Positions 26,898 through 36,535 of a stretch of DNA of 64,000 bases are shown here, one piece after another. A model generated the notes under the pieces. It saw only the letters and a program-made list of their open reading frames with translations, did not search any database and was not told the DNA's origin. The stretch lies in assembly GCA_029780115.1 (NCBI GenBank), contig JAKOZG010000024.1:22645-86644 (forward strand). The letters run 5' to 3'. The translations under genes and the position numbers were made by a program. The stretch is from Thermotogota bacterium. GTDB taxonomy: Bacteria; Thermotogota; Thermotogae; Petrotogales; Petrotogaceae. Each line of letters begins with the position of its first letter. Position 1 is the stretch's first letter.

Positions 26898-27727
26898 TGC
26901 TGTATGGTTTTAGAATAGAAGACTGGATCTCAAAATCCCTTTCAGAAAAGATTGAAAGTTATGAAAAGCTCAACGATATAACAAACAGAGCCGATTTTTA
27001 TCGATTATTTGAAAAAGATAAGATTGATCTTATCTTTTCTTATCATGATTACAATAATTTTACCGAAATAGCGCAAGTTTTAGATGCGATAAATTTGTTG
27101 GTAAAGTTAAATAAAGTATCAAAAATAATTTTTATATCTTCATATAATGTTTACGAACCAGTTTACGGGATACCTTTCAAAGAGGATAGCCCAAAAGTAC
27201 CAAAAAATTCAACAGGAATAAACGCTTTGACGATAGAAAATATTCTCATATACTTACATGAAAAATATAACGTAGAAACATATATCCTCAGACTATTCAG
27301 TTTATATGGCCCATACATGGACAATTATACCCTTATTTCAAACTTATTTAAGAGTTATATACGTAACGAAGTCATTGAAATAGGAGATTTAAAAAAAGTA
27401 AGGGATTTTTTATTTATAGATGATCTAGTAAATATCATAAAACAAGTATATGAAAAAGAAAATACTAAAAATCTTTACATATACAATGTTGGCACCAATA
27501 TACCAACATCAATCAAAGACCTAATAGCCAAGATAAATAAGTTAACTCACAGAAAACCACAAATAATTTTTAATCCAGAGAAAATTAGAGACGAATATGA
27601 TCATGATTATGTAGTTGCCGACAACAAAAAGTTATTGCAAGATTTTTCTGACATTCATATCACACATTTAGAAAAAGGGTTAGAATTAACTTATCTCTGG
27701 GAGTTAGGAAGGGAGAAAAATGTTTGA
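26897..27727 (+). CDS. Degenerate NAD-dependent epimerase/dehydratase-like protein
   Basis: The C-terminal half reads like an extended SDR epimerase (LRLFSLYGPYMDNYT, RDFLFIDDLVNII, YNVGTN). The N-terminal glycine-rich dinucleotide motif is missing, and the catalytic YxxxK is absent: its place near residue 110 reads TGINALTIENIL. It may be inactive, a binding protein, or a very divergent enzyme. The ATG overlaps the preceding stop (TAATG) and the end overlaps the next gene by 8 bases, so it is translated as part of the operon. Confidence 0.7.
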   Translation: MLYGFRIEDWISKSLSEKIESYEKLNDITNRADFYRLFEKDKIDLIFSYHDYNNFTEIAQVLDAINLLVKLNKVSKIIFISSYNVYEPVYGIPFKEDSPKVPKNSTGINALTIENILIYLHEKYNVETYILRLFSLYGPYMDNYTLISNLFKSYIRNEVIEIGDLKKVRDFLFIDDLVNIIKQVYEKENTKNLYIYNVGTNIPTSIKDLIAKINKLTHRKPQIIFNPEKIRDEYDHDYVVADNKKLLQDFSDIHITHLEKGLELTYLWELGREKNV

Positions 27728-28430
27728 AGATGCACTGATCCTTGCGGGCGGTTTAGGTTCAAGATTGAGACCTTTAACCTATGCTGTTCCTAAACCATTG
27801 CTTCCTATAGGAGAAAAGCCTATAATAGAAAGAATAATAGAAAACTTAAGGGACCAGGGAATAAAAAATTTTTATATTTCCGTAAACTACAAGGGGGAAA
27901 TGATCAAAAATTATTTAAAAAACGGGATGTCTTTAGGAGTTAACGTCTATTATCTTGAAGAAGAAATATTCACAGATACAGCGGGTTCACTGTTTTATCT
28001 TCCAGATGATTTCAGAAAAGATCTATTAATACATAATGGGGACGTTCTTAGCGATATAGACTTAACAAAATTGTATCAGGTATTAAAAGAAAATGACTTT
28101 GACTTTGTCATCACATCTATTAAAAAAGAAAGTTTCATTGATTTTGGGGTTTTAGAGTTTGACAATAAGTCAAAGCAATTATTAAATTGGAAAGAAAAAC
28201 CAACTCTCAATTTCTATTTAAATACCGGAATATATGGAATAAAAAAAGAGACTATAGAGCTGCTAAGACAAGAAAAAGAAAAGAATATAAAACTATCCAT
28301 GCCAGAGTTATGGGATTTTTTAATAAAAAAAGGGAAAAAAATAGGAATTTACGAACATAATGGTAAATGGTTTGATATAGGTAAAATAGACGAATATCTA
28401 AAAGTTAATGAAGAATATTCAGGGACATAG
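27720..28430 (+). CDS. Sugar-phosphate nucleotidyltransferase
   Basis: Makes a nucleotide sugar from NTP and a sugar 1-phosphate. The signature LAGGLGSRLRPLT with KPLLPIGEKP is at the N-terminus and HNGDVLSDID binds metal. At 236 residues it lacks the C-terminal hexapeptide domain of larger GDP-mannose pyrophosphorylases and resembles MurU- or HddC-like enzymes. The substrate is not determined. Overlaps the preceding epimerase-like gene by 8 bases. Confidence 0.85.
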   Translation: MFEDALILAGGLGSRLRPLTYAVPKPLLPIGEKPIIERIIENLRDQGIKNFYISVNYKGEMIKNYLKNGMSLGVNVYYLEEEIFTDTAGSLFYLPDDFRKDLLIHNGDVLSDIDLTKLYQVLKENDFDFVITSIKKESFIDFGVLEFDNKSKQLLNWKEKPTLNFYLNTGIYGIKKETIELLRQEKEKNIKLSMPELWDFLIKKGKKIGIYEHNGKWFDIGKIDEYLKVNEEYSGT

Positions 28431-28468
28431 AAGCCGACTATCACGGGGATAAATAAGGGAGTAAAAAA

Positions 28469-29842
28469 ATGATGAAAATCCTAATTATATTATTTTTAAT
28501 AATATTGCCTTTTTCACTCTTTGCAAAAATAGAAGAATACACAGATGTCAATTTATATTTCAAAACTGGCTTTGATGCCAACGAAATAAATTTAAATTTG
28601 ACTTTTGACGATCAGCAATATTTTTTGATTAATTTAGACGCATCATTGAATAACGATGAAAAATATATATATGTACCATGGCAAGACGTGACAATGTTTG
28701 GCTATTACTACTTACTAAAAGAGGGATATATAGGAGTAAATTTAAACGAGAAAGCCACTATAACAGTAGGACAAATAATTCCAAAAGATGAAATTGATTC
28801 AAAATACGCACTTTTCTTCAATAATCAAACAGAAATTGGAAAATATACGGTGAGTTTTGATTATGAAGGAGAAATTTTTTTCTATAAATCTAATTGGATG
28901 TTACTTAACAAAGATTCTGACTTAAAGTATCCAGACAGAGGCTTGAATTACAAAACCTATGGTATAACTTTAGGTAATTTTAAAATTGGATTACAAGATA
29001 CTATTATATACAGAAATAGAGTCTTTGACCCCTATTACTTTTTAAATCCTTTTCCATCAACAATGATTCAAGAAATTAGATACACATATTCCGCCCCATG
29101 GGTTCAAGATGAAGAAATTGTTGATGATAACGCAATGATAGGAATGTTTACGCAATACAACAATGAAAAATCAAGTTATTATTTGCAACTCTTTATTGAT
29201 GACCTGAATTTAAATAGAATTTTTAATCCAGAATCTTATCAAAATCCAGACAAAATAGCATGGTCTTTGGGAACTAAGCAGGTAACAAAATATGGTATTT
29301 TCGGATTTTATCATGCTGGAGCAACAAAATACACAAGTCAGCGTACAGGAGCAGATAAACAAACAGAATATACTTATTATCCTTCTTCGGAGTATAATTA
29401 TCCTAAAGGGAATTCCGAAACAAAAATATTAGATTACAAAGAAAATTATATAGGTTACATATATGGAGAAAACACAGTTTCTTTTCTAATAGATTATTTA
29501 AACCAATCTGATAAGATGGACAATTATATATCTTTAGAGTACGCTATATCAGGAGAAAAATCACCTCATGATCCATGGGGCTTAGATGTTGAAGTCCCCG
29601 AAGGAACACAACTATTAAACGATGATGTTTTAGAACACTTCATAGAATTATATCTCCAATCCACGGTGAATGTGACTGATCGTATAACTATAATTCCGGG
29701 TATAAAAATAAACCATTATACAAACAAAATAAAATTAGTTCCCATTTCAGAAGATCCAGAATTTAAAATATGGAGACCCATAGAAGACAACAATCAAACG
29801 AATTTTGAAATAAGTATAAAATTCGAATTAGAGATCTTTTAA
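28469..29842 (+). CDS. Outer-membrane beta-barrel protein of the polysaccharide locus
   Basis: A signal peptide of about 19 residues (MMKILIILFLIILPFSLFA) is followed by alternating hydrophobic/aromatic strands over the whole length and a C-terminal strand ending in Phe (ELEIF), as in outer-membrane barrels. It is 457 residues long. No specific family is recognised. Lying between nucleotide-sugar genes, it could be a Wzi-like or export porin of the toga, which is inference. GGGAG precedes the ATG. Confidence 0.7.
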   Translation: MMKILIILFLIILPFSLFAKIEEYTDVNLYFKTGFDANEINLNLTFDDQQYFLINLDASLNNDEKYIYVPWQDVTMFGYYYLLKEGYIGVNLNEKATITVGQIIPKDEIDSKYALFFNNQTEIGKYTVSFDYEGEIFFYKSNWMLLNKDSDLKYPDRGLNYKTYGITLGNFKIGLQDTIIYRNRVFDPYYFLNPFPSTMIQEIRYTYSAPWVQDEEIVDDNAMIGMFTQYNNEKSSYYLQLFIDDLNLNRIFNPESYQNPDKIAWSLGTKQVTKYGIFGFYHAGATKYTSQRTGADKQTEYTYYPSSEYNYPKGNSETKILDYKENYIGYIYGENTVSFLIDYLNQSDKMDNYISLEYAISGEKSPHDPWGLDVEVPEGTQLLNDDVLEHFIELYLQSTVNVTDRITIIPGIKINHYTNKIKLVPISEDPEFKIWRPIEDNNQTNFEISIKFELEIF

Positions 29843-29889
29843 AAAAGACTGAATTATTTATAAACTTTAAACAGCGGAGGATTGAATTA

Positions 29890-30861
29890 ATGAAAGTACT
29901 AGTTACAGGGTCAGAAGGATTTATCGGCTCACACTTAACTGAACTCTTAGTTGAAAAAGGCTTTGAGGTTAAAGGATTTGTGCGGTATAATTTTAAAAAT
30001 GATTGGGGTTGGCTCGAAGATTCCAAATATAAAAATGAGATAGAAATCTACACTGGAGACATAAGGGATTATGATTCTGTGTATGATGCTATGAAAGACG
30101 TTGATGTTGTATTTCATTTGGCTGCTTTAATTGGAATCCCTTATTCATACATCTCTCCTCTTGCTTACATAAAGACGAACACAGAAGGAACATACAATGT
30201 ATTAGAAGCAGGTAAAAAATTGAATATAGAAAGAATTATCCACACATCAACGAGTGAAATATACGGAACAGCACAATACGTACCAATAGATGAGAAACAC
30301 CCGTACAATCCACAATCTCCATATGCAGCGAGCAAGGCTGGAGCAGATCATATGGCATTATCTTACTATAGATCCTTCGGAACCCCAGTTACTATTATAA
30401 GGCCGTTTAACACTTATGGGCCACGTCAATCAGCAAGAGCTGTAATACCAACAATAATAAGCCAAATCTTAGCGGGAAAGAAACAAATAAAACTTGGGAA
30501 TCTATCTCCAACAAGGGATTTAAATTATGTAAAAGACATTGCAAATGGGTTTATAACCGTTGGTTTACACGAAAAAACAATAGGGGATGTGTACAATCTT
30601 GGAACGGGTGAGGAAATATCAATAGGAAATTTAGCCCAAAAGATCATAGAATTAATTGGAAAAGACGTTGAAATAATCGAAGATACTCAAAGAGTAAGAC
30701 CAGAAAAATCTGAAGTTGAAAGGTTATTATCTAACCCAGAAAAAGCTAAAAAAATTGCAGGATGGGAACCAAAATACTCCTTAGAAGAAGGATTGAAAGA
30801 AACAATTGAATGGATTCAAGGAAATCTACAGTATTACAAAACTGACATATATAATATTTAA
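29890..30861 (+). CDS. legB: NAD-dependent UDP-sugar 4,6-dehydratase (LegB-like)
   Basis: Extended SDR that forms the 4-keto-6-deoxy derivative of a UDP-HexNAc. TGSEGFIGSHL at the N-terminus binds NAD; STSEIYG and YAASKAGAD carry the catalytic residues. The segment FVRYNFKNDWGWLED is typical of LegB-type dehydratases. It is followed within 10 bases by a DegT aminotransferase, the usual partner. The later legionaminate genes are not present, so the product may stop at a UDP-4-amino-4,6-dideoxy sugar. Confidence 0.85.
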   Translation: MKVLVTGSEGFIGSHLTELLVEKGFEVKGFVRYNFKNDWGWLEDSKYKNEIEIYTGDIRDYDSVYDAMKDVDVVFHLAALIGIPYSYISPLAYIKTNTEGTYNVLEAGKKLNIERIIHTSTSEIYGTAQYVPIDEKHPYNPQSPYAASKAGADHMALSYYRSFGTPVTIIRPFNTYGPRQSARAVIPTIISQILAGKKQIKLGNLSPTRDLNYVKDIANGFITVGLHEKTIGDVYNLGTGEEISIGNLAQKIIELIGKDVEIIEDTQRVRPEKSEVERLLSNPEKAKKIAGWEPKYSLEEGLKETIEWIQGNLQYYKTDIYNI

Positions 30862-30871
30862 TTTAATAGAG

Positions 30872-31975
30872 GTGGTTTTTATAAAACCCATATTACTTGA
30901 TGCACCAAATTTAGGGGAATTAGAGAAAAAGTATTTATGTGATTGTATTGATTCTACTTTTGTTTCTTCTGTTGGAGAAAACATTGGAATATTTGAAAAT
31001 AAATTTGCTGAATATTTAAAAGCTAAGAAAGCGGTATCAACCCAAAGTGGAACCGCTGCGATTCACCTTGCCTTGTATGAATTAGGAATTGGCCCAGGTG
31101 ATGAAGTAATCGTACCCGTACTTACGTTTGTTGCAACGGTAAACCCTATAAAATACGTTGGAGCAACACCAGTTTTTGTTGATATTGACCTCGAAACTTG
31201 GAATATGGATCCAAATGAAGTGGAAAGGCATATAACAAACAAAACAAAGGCTATAATACCCGTTCATTTATACGGTAACCCCTGCGATATGGACAAAATA
31301 ATGGAAATATCAAAAAAATATAATATACCAGTTTTAGAAGATGCAACAGAGAGTTTAGGGGCAACATATAAGGATAAATTCACTGGGACCTTTGGGGAAA
31401 TAAATGCATTTAGTTTCAACGGAAATAAGATCATGACGACTGGCGGTGGAGGCATGATTGTAACAAACGACGAAGAAAAGGCTGATCATCTTAAGTTTTT
31501 AGTCAACCAAGCTCGAGACGAAAGCAAAGGCTATTATCATCCAGAAATAGGATTTAATTACAGAATGACAAACTTAGAAGCAAGTTTAGGCTTAGCTCAA
31601 TTTGAAAGATTGCCAGACTTTTTAAACAAAAAAAGAAAGTTTGCAGAAATATACAAGCAAGGTTTTGAAAACAACGAAAAAATAACTTTTCAAAAGTCTT
31701 ATGAAGGTGCTATAAGCTCATATTGGTTACCTTCAATAAAAGTTGAATCCCATAAAACCATACCAGAAATTCAAAAGGAATTGAAAGAAAAGGGAATACC
31801 CACGAGAAGAATCTTTGTGCCAATTGTGGAATTTCCACCGTATAGGGAGTATAAGAAAGAAGAGTACAAAAATGCTTATGAAATATATAAAAAAGGACTA
31901 AATTTACCAGGTTCTACAATGAATGATGAAGAACAAATTGAATATATAATTAATATGTTAAAAGAGGTCATATAG
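30872..31975 (+). CDS. legC: PLP-dependent DegT/DnrJ/EryC1 aminotransferase (LegC-like)
   Basis: Adds an amino group to a 4-keto nucleotide sugar made by the preceding dehydratase. SGTAAIHLALYELGIGPGDEVIVP, the PVHLYGNPCDMD region, EDATESLGA and SFNGNKIMTTGGGG with the PLP-binding lysine are visible. The start is uncertain: GTG 30872 lies directly after the dehydratase but has only a weak ribosome site; an upstream ATG at 30806 would overlap it. Length from GTG is 367 residues, normal for the family. Confidence 0.85.
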   Translation: MVFIKPILLDAPNLGELEKKYLCDCIDSTFVSSVGENIGIFENKFAEYLKAKKAVSTQSGTAAIHLALYELGIGPGDEVIVPVLTFVATVNPIKYVGATPVFVDIDLETWNMDPNEVERHITNKTKAIIPVHLYGNPCDMDKIMEISKKYNIPVLEDATESLGATYKDKFTGTFGEINAFSFNGNKIMTTGGGGMIVTNDEEKADHLKFLVNQARDESKGYYHPEIGFNYRMTNLEASLGLAQFERLPDFLNKKRKFAEIYKQGFENNEKITFQKSYEGAISSYWLPSIKVESHKTIPEIQKELKEKGIPTRRIFVPIVEFPPYREYKKEEYKNAYEIYKKGLNLPGSTMNDEEQIEYIINMLKEVI

Positions 31976-31977
31976 AA

Positions 31978-32970
31978 GTGAATGTATCTTTTACTGATAA
32001 AATTGGAAATTTGAGAAATTCTCTTTATTTTAGTAAAAGTTATAATGAAATTTTTGCCAAATACGATAACAGTCATTTTGTCATTATGAAATTAAATAAA
32101 AACAACAAAGAAAGTTACCTCCCTTTGCTATTGCATGAAATAAACGATTATTATGAAGGTTACAGTAGCTATGGTTATGGAGGAATAGTAGGAAATATCG
32201 ACCATTTAAGCAAAGATGATTTTAGAAAAATAATTGAATTTTGTAAAAGTAATAAAATAATCGATATTTTTATAAGGAATGCCCCTTTTTTAAATAATCA
32301 TAAGATCATCCCAGATGAATTTAATTTTTTTAACAGAGTCACTTATATAAAAGAATTAAAGTTATATAAATCTTTTGATGAATTTACAAGAGTTTTAAAT
32401 CAAAAACTGAGATGGTCTATTAATGCTGCACTAAAGAATAATTTGGAAGTTAATATAAAAAAGTATAACGAGATAACAGATAAAGATTTGGACAATTTTT
32501 ATAGTCTCTATAACAAAGTTATGAATATTAGAAAAGCGAGCGAATATTATTACTTCCCAAAAGAATTTTTTCAAAATACATTTAACTCATTGAAAGAAAA
32601 AATTGAATTATTTTATATTGCCGTTGATGGTAGGTTTATAGCTGCTTCAATGTTCATGCTTGATGATGACTATGTTCATTATCATTTTAGTGCTTCAGAC
32701 CGAGATTTCTCAAAACTCCAGCCTATGGAACTATTATTGTCAAAAGCTATTTATGTGTATGGGGCAAAAGGGTATAAATATTTGCATTTAGGTGGGGGAT
32801 TATCTCCAGATGCCAGTGACGGTCTTTCAAGATTCAAAAAGAAATTCGCAGATTTCGAATCAGAGTTTTATATTTCAAAAATAATCTGTGACAAGGACAT
32901 ATATGATTATTTACGAAACTATTACAACGTGAAAAATAATTTGTTTTTAATAAAGGATGCTAAATTATGA
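31978..32970 (+). CDS. GNAT/FemAB-type acyltransferase
   Basis: A 330-residue protein with the double-GNAT arrangement of FemAB/Acetyltransf_6 proteins. LRWSINAALKNNLEVNI near residue 140, then VDGRFIAASMFML and HYHFSASDRDFSKLQPMELLL in the second GNAT unit, and LHLGGGL near the end. Such proteins N-acylate amino sugars or peptides and often accompany 4-amino-sugar genes. GTG start three bases after the LegC-like stop. The substrate is inferred from context only. Confidence 0.7.
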   Translation: MNVSFTDKIGNLRNSLYFSKSYNEIFAKYDNSHFVIMKLNKNNKESYLPLLLHEINDYYEGYSSYGYGGIVGNIDHLSKDDFRKIIEFCKSNKIIDIFIRNAPFLNNHKIIPDEFNFFNRVTYIKELKLYKSFDEFTRVLNQKLRWSINAALKNNLEVNIKKYNEITDKDLDNFYSLYNKVMNIRKASEYYYFPKEFFQNTFNSLKEKIELFYIAVDGRFIAASMFMLDDDYVHYHFSASDRDFSKLQPMELLLSKAIYVYGAKGYKYLHLGGGLSPDASDGLSRFKKKFADFESEFYISKIICDKDIYDYLRNYYNVKNNLFLIKDAKL

Positions 32971-33056
32971 GTATAATAGGTGGAGAGTTATTTTTTATAA
33001 ATCAAAATTATAAATATATTGATAATTACACTTATCAAACAAAAAGTCCTTCTTAA
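32967..33056 (+). pseudogene. 29-codon stub of a formerly coupled gene
   Basis: ATG overlaps the preceding stop (ATGA) and opens a 29-codon frame starting MSIIGGELFF that ends abruptly at TAA. IGGEL/F openings occur in some PLP aminotransferases of polysaccharide loci, which is only a hint. The perfect coupling suggests this was the next gene of the operon before deletion. Confidence 0.4.
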
Positions 33057-33118
33057 AAGAAGAGGCTAGAGTATGTGAGATTAAATAAATTATACAGTGA
33101 AGAGGCAGATGTATAAAT

Positions 33119-33496
33119 TGAAGGTATTAAAAGTTCGTTACAATGCATGTTTTAGAGTTTCTAAAGTGTCTATATACAGAAATAAGTGAGGGAACATTTA
33201 TTGGAAAAAACGCCGTTGTTAATCCGGGGGTTAAAATTGGCAAAAATTGTATTATTAATACAGGTGCGATTATAGAACATGACTGTATAATTGGGGATGA
33301 TGTGCACATAGGACCAGGTGCAATATTAAGTGGCGGAACACACATAGGTAACAATTCTTTTATTGGAACTGGAGCTATAATAATACAAAACATAAATATA
33401 TCAGAAAATGTCTTAATTGGAGCTGGCGCTGTAGTTGTAAAGGATATCAACGAACCAGGAGTATATGTAGGAAATCCAGCAAGAAGAATAAAATAA
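33119..33496 (+). pseudogene. Truncated, frameshifted NeuD/PglD-like acetyltransferase
   Basis: From ATG 33143 a 117-codon frame carries a left-handed beta-helix of hexapeptide repeats (GVKIGKNCIINTGAIIEHD, IGAGAVVVKDI, GNPARRIK), the C-terminal half of NeuD/PglD O- or N-acetyltransferases. The N-terminal substrate domain is missing. Just upstream the other frame reads FRVSKVSIYRNK then stops, which looks like the missing lead into the helix, so a frameshift near 33187 is likely. The fragment might still fold but should lack UDP-sugar binding. Confidence 0.65.
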
Positions 33497-33518
33497 GGTG
33501 ACATAGGAGAATAAGTTA

Positions 33519-34685
33519 ATGAATATTTTTTTTAGTTATTTATTTTATATAAGTTTTTTTATTATTTTTTGGGCAATGATAGGTTACCCATTCTCACTAA
33601 AAATATTGAAAAAATTTTATACCCATAAAAAAAACGGTAAAAATTATAATAATAAACCTAAAGTAACTATTATGGTTGTTGCACACAATGAAGAAAAAGT
33701 TATAAAAAACAAATTAGAAAATCTTTTAAGTTTAGAATATCCAAAAGACAAATTAGAGATATTAGTTTCATCAGATAATAGCACTGATAAAACAAATTCT
33801 ATAGTAAAAGATTTTATAAAAAATAATCCAGAATATAATATCAGACTTTATGAAGTAAAAAAAAGAATGGGGAAAACAAATGCTCAAAACGAAGCTCATA
33901 AAACAGTGAAAACAGAATTTTTAGTTATGACAGATGCGAATTCATTATTAGAGAAAAATTCAATTACTGAACTTATGGCATCATTTGTAAGTGAAGATAT
34001 AGCATATGTTACTGGAAAACTTGTAATAGTAAACAAAGATATTAATGATATAAGCAACGCAGAAAATACATATTGGGATTCAGATATAGAAATGAGAGAA
34101 ATAGAATCAAATATTCAAACTATTACTGCAGGTAATGGAGCTTTATATGCTTGTAGAACAAAGGAATATTATGATTTCAATCCGATTGAATGCCATGATA
34201 GCGCGATGCCAGTTTACTATGCGTTAAAAAATAAAAGAGCTATTGCAAATCATGATGCTATAGCTTATGAGAAAGCTGGTGAAAATGTAGAAGACGAGTT
34301 TAAAAGAAAAGTTAGAATGAATAGAGTTTTATTAAAACATATACTACCAAGCTTAAAAATTTTAAACTTTTTTAAATATAAGTGGTTTACATATTTTTAT
34401 TTAGGGCATAGAACAGCAAGGTATCTGTTATGGTTATCTCATTTATTGTTATTCGTATCAAATATTTTTTTGATAAATGAAACATTATTTTTTTTGTTTT
34501 TCTTGATAGGACAAATAACTTTTTATATCTTAGCTTTTATAAAAAAGATAACAGGTTCAAATAATAAATATTTAACATTAATTTATTATTATACAATTAC
34601 AGTATTAGCTCAATGGGTTGGAGTTTTTAATATTATTACCGGTAAAGCAAAACCATTTTGGGAAAAAGCAGAAAGTACTAGATGA
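33519..34685 (+). CDS. Membrane glycosyltransferase family 2 (PgaC/IcaA-like)
   Basis: Processive-type GT2 with one N-terminal helix and about three C-terminal helices around the catalytic domain. VTIMVVAHNEE opens the GT-A fold; SSDNSTDKT and MTDANS (the DxD equivalent) bind the nucleotide sugar; AGNGALYACR follows. The QxxRW motif of synthases is not evident; RKVRMNR stands at about that place. It probably adds one sugar to the lipid-linked repeat unit at the membrane. Confidence 0.82.
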   Translation: MNIFFSYLFYISFFIIFWAMIGYPFSLKILKKFYTHKKNGKNYNNKPKVTIMVVAHNEEKVIKNKLENLLSLEYPKDKLEILVSSDNSTDKTNSIVKDFIKNNPEYNIRLYEVKKRMGKTNAQNEAHKTVKTEFLVMTDANSLLEKNSITELMASFVSEDIAYVTGKLVIVNKDINDISNAENTYWDSDIEMREIESNIQTITAGNGALYACRTKEYYDFNPIECHDSAMPVYYALKNKRAIANHDAIAYEKAGENVEDEFKRKVRMNRVLLKHILPSLKILNFFKYKWFTYFYLGHRTARYLLWLSHLLLFVSNIFLINETLFFLFFLIGQITFYILAFIKKITGSNNKYLTLIYYYTITVLAQWVGVFNIITGKAKPFWEKAESTR

Positions 34686-34703
34686 CAAGGAGTTGACCGA
34701 TAA

Positions 34704-35870
34704 ATGAAAATAGCAGTAGCAGGAACAGGATATGTGGGATTATCATTAGCAGTGTTATTATCTCAACATAATGAAGTAGTAGCACTTGACATAATAAAAG
34801 AAAAAGTAGACATGATAAACAACAAAAAATCACCCATATCAGACAAAGAAATAGAAGAATACCTAAAAACAAAAGAACTAAACCTAACAGCAACATTAGA
34901 CAAACAAAAAGCATACAAAAATGCAGAATATATTATAATAGCAACACCAACAGACTATGACCCAGAAAAAAACTATTTCGACACAAAAAGTGTAGAAAGT
35001 GTAATAAAAGATGTATTGGAAATAAACCCAGAAGCAGCTATGATAATAAAATCTACAGTACCAGTTGGATACACAAAAGGAACAAGAGAAAAATACAACA
35101 CAAAAAATATAATATTCTCACCAGAATTTCTAAGAGAAGGGAAGGCATTATACGATAACCTATATCCATCAAGGATAGTTGTGGGAGAAATAAGTGAAAG
35201 AGCAGAAAAGTTCGCAGAACTACTACAACAAGCAGCAATAAAAAAAGAAATACCAACGCTTTTTACAAATTCAACTGAAGCTGAAGCGATAAAACTATTT
35301 GCAAACACATACCTTGCAATGAGAGTATCTTTTTTCAATGAGTTAGATACATTTGCAGAAATAAAGGGATTAGACACCAAACAAATAATAGAAGGGGTAT
35401 GTTTAGACCCAAGAATAGGAAATTATTATAACAACCCATCATTTGGATATGGAGGATACTGTTTACCAAAAGATACAAAGCAGCTCCTTGCAAACTATGA
35501 AAACATCCCAAACAGTCTAATGACCGCCATAGTTGAAGCTAACAGAACAAGAAAAGACCATATAGCAAATATGGTAATGAAGAGAAATCCAAGAACAGTT
35601 GGAGTATACCGGCTAACTATGAAAAAAAATTCAGACAATTTCAGAGAATCAGCTATATTAGATATAATAATGAAATTAAAAAAATTCAGTATGAAAATTA
35701 TAATTTACGAACCAGAATTAAAAGAAGAAACATTTTATAACTTGGAAGTAGTAAAAGATATTAATGAATTCAAACAGAGATCAGAATTAATAATAACAAA
35801 CAGAATGCATGAAGAGCTAAAAGATGTAGAATATAAAGTGTATACAAGAGATATTTATGGGAGGGATTGA
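34704..35870 (+). CDS. ugd: UDP-glucose/GDP-mannose 6-dehydrogenase
   Basis: NAD-dependent four-electron oxidation of a nucleotide sugar to its uronate. The N-terminal Rossmann motif [16 protein letters not shown], the STVPVGYT segment, and [11 protein letters not shown] with the catalytic cysteine are present. The 388-residue length and the short spacing to the NAD domain favour UDP-glucose dehydrogenase. Codons are markedly A-rich (ATA, AGA), like the rml genes and unlike the T-rich glycosyltransferases around it. Confidence 0.9.
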   Translation: MKIAVAGTGYVGLSLAVLLSQHNEVVALDIIKEKVDMINNKKSPISDKEIEEYLKTKELNLTATLDKQKAYKNAEYIIIATPTDYDPEKNYFDTKSVESVIKDVLEINPEAAMIIKSTVPVGYTKGTREKYNTKNIIFSPEFLREGKALYDNLYPSRIVVGEISERAEKFAELLQQAAIKKEIPTLFTNSTEAEAIKLFANTYLAMRVSFFNELDTFAEIKGLDTKQIIEGVCLDPRIGNYYNNPSFGYGGYCLPKDTKQLLANYENIPNSLMTAIVEANRTRKDHIANMVMKRNPRTVGVYRLTMKKNSDNFRESAILDIIMKLKKFSMKIIIYEPELKEETFYNLEVVKDINEFKQRSELIITNRMHEELKDVEYKVYTRDIYGRD

Positions 35871-35874
35871 AATA

Positions 35875-35928
35875 GTGAAGGTTGTTAAATTCAAAGGAGG
35901 ATTAGGTAATCAATTATTTCAATATTAG
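35875..35928 (+). pseudogene. GT11 alpha-1,2-fucosyltransferase stub
   Basis: GTG then 16 further codons reading MKVVKFKGGLGNQLFQY, the hallmark N-terminus of GT11 fucosyl/galactosyltransferases, and then TAG. The remainder (about 270 residues) is gone and the sequence changes at about 35924 into a sugar-transferase gene. It sits four bases after ugd, so it was once the next gene of that operon. Confidence 0.8.
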
Positions 35929-36535
35929 GTTCACACAATACATAAACCCAGAACCAACAACGCTAGAAGAAATAATCAACCAAAACGCACTACAAACAAA
36001 AACACCAACACTAATTGAAGATGGAAGGCCAGTTATTTACAAGCAAAAAAGAATAGGAAAGAACGAAAAAATATTCATAATGAACAAATTCAGATCATTA
36101 AAAGAAACTGAAATAAACGAAAACAACCCTAACGAAGATATAGAAAAAAGGGTTTTAAAAACTGGAAAAATAACCAGAAAACTAAGACTTGACGAACTCC
36201 CCCAATTTTGGAATATAATAAAAGGAGATATGTCCATAGTAGGTCCACGGCCTGAAATGATAGAATTCCATCAGATCATGTCAAGCCAAATCCCTTTTTA
36301 TAATTACAGACTCAAACTAAACCCTGGAATAACAGGCTGGGCACAAATACATTACAAGCACACATCAACCTTAGAAGATTACATAAAAAAAACAGAATAT
36401 GACTTATATTACATAAAAAACAGAAACATATTCTTAGACCTTCAAATAATGCTAAAAACACTCGAAACTATGTTAGGAATGAGGGGGCAAGGTGGGTTCC
36501 TCAAAAGCTGTGTCAGTAATTATTCCTACGTATAA
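35924..36535 (+). pseudogene. Internally deleted WcaJ-type sugar transferase
   Basis: The frame that opens at 35924 matches the transferase at 25614 from its residue about 143 (IRFTQYINP, then PTTLEEIINQN). It then jumps to the catalytic domain (KQKRIGKNEKIF, GDMSIVGPRPE, GWAQIHYKHTS), losing about 90 residues including the membrane anchor. The N-terminal helices are also missing. An ATG at 36080 could still express a 151-residue piece, but it would lack the start of the catalytic site. Its 3' end overlaps the next GT2 gene. Confidence 0.8.

Noticed and set aside
29890..33496. Complete legionaminic acid pathway
   Set aside because: Only LegB- and LegC-like genes and acyltransferases are present. 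The hydrolysing epimerase, synthase and cytidylyltransferase are absent, so a simpler 4-amino-6-deoxy sugar is more likely.
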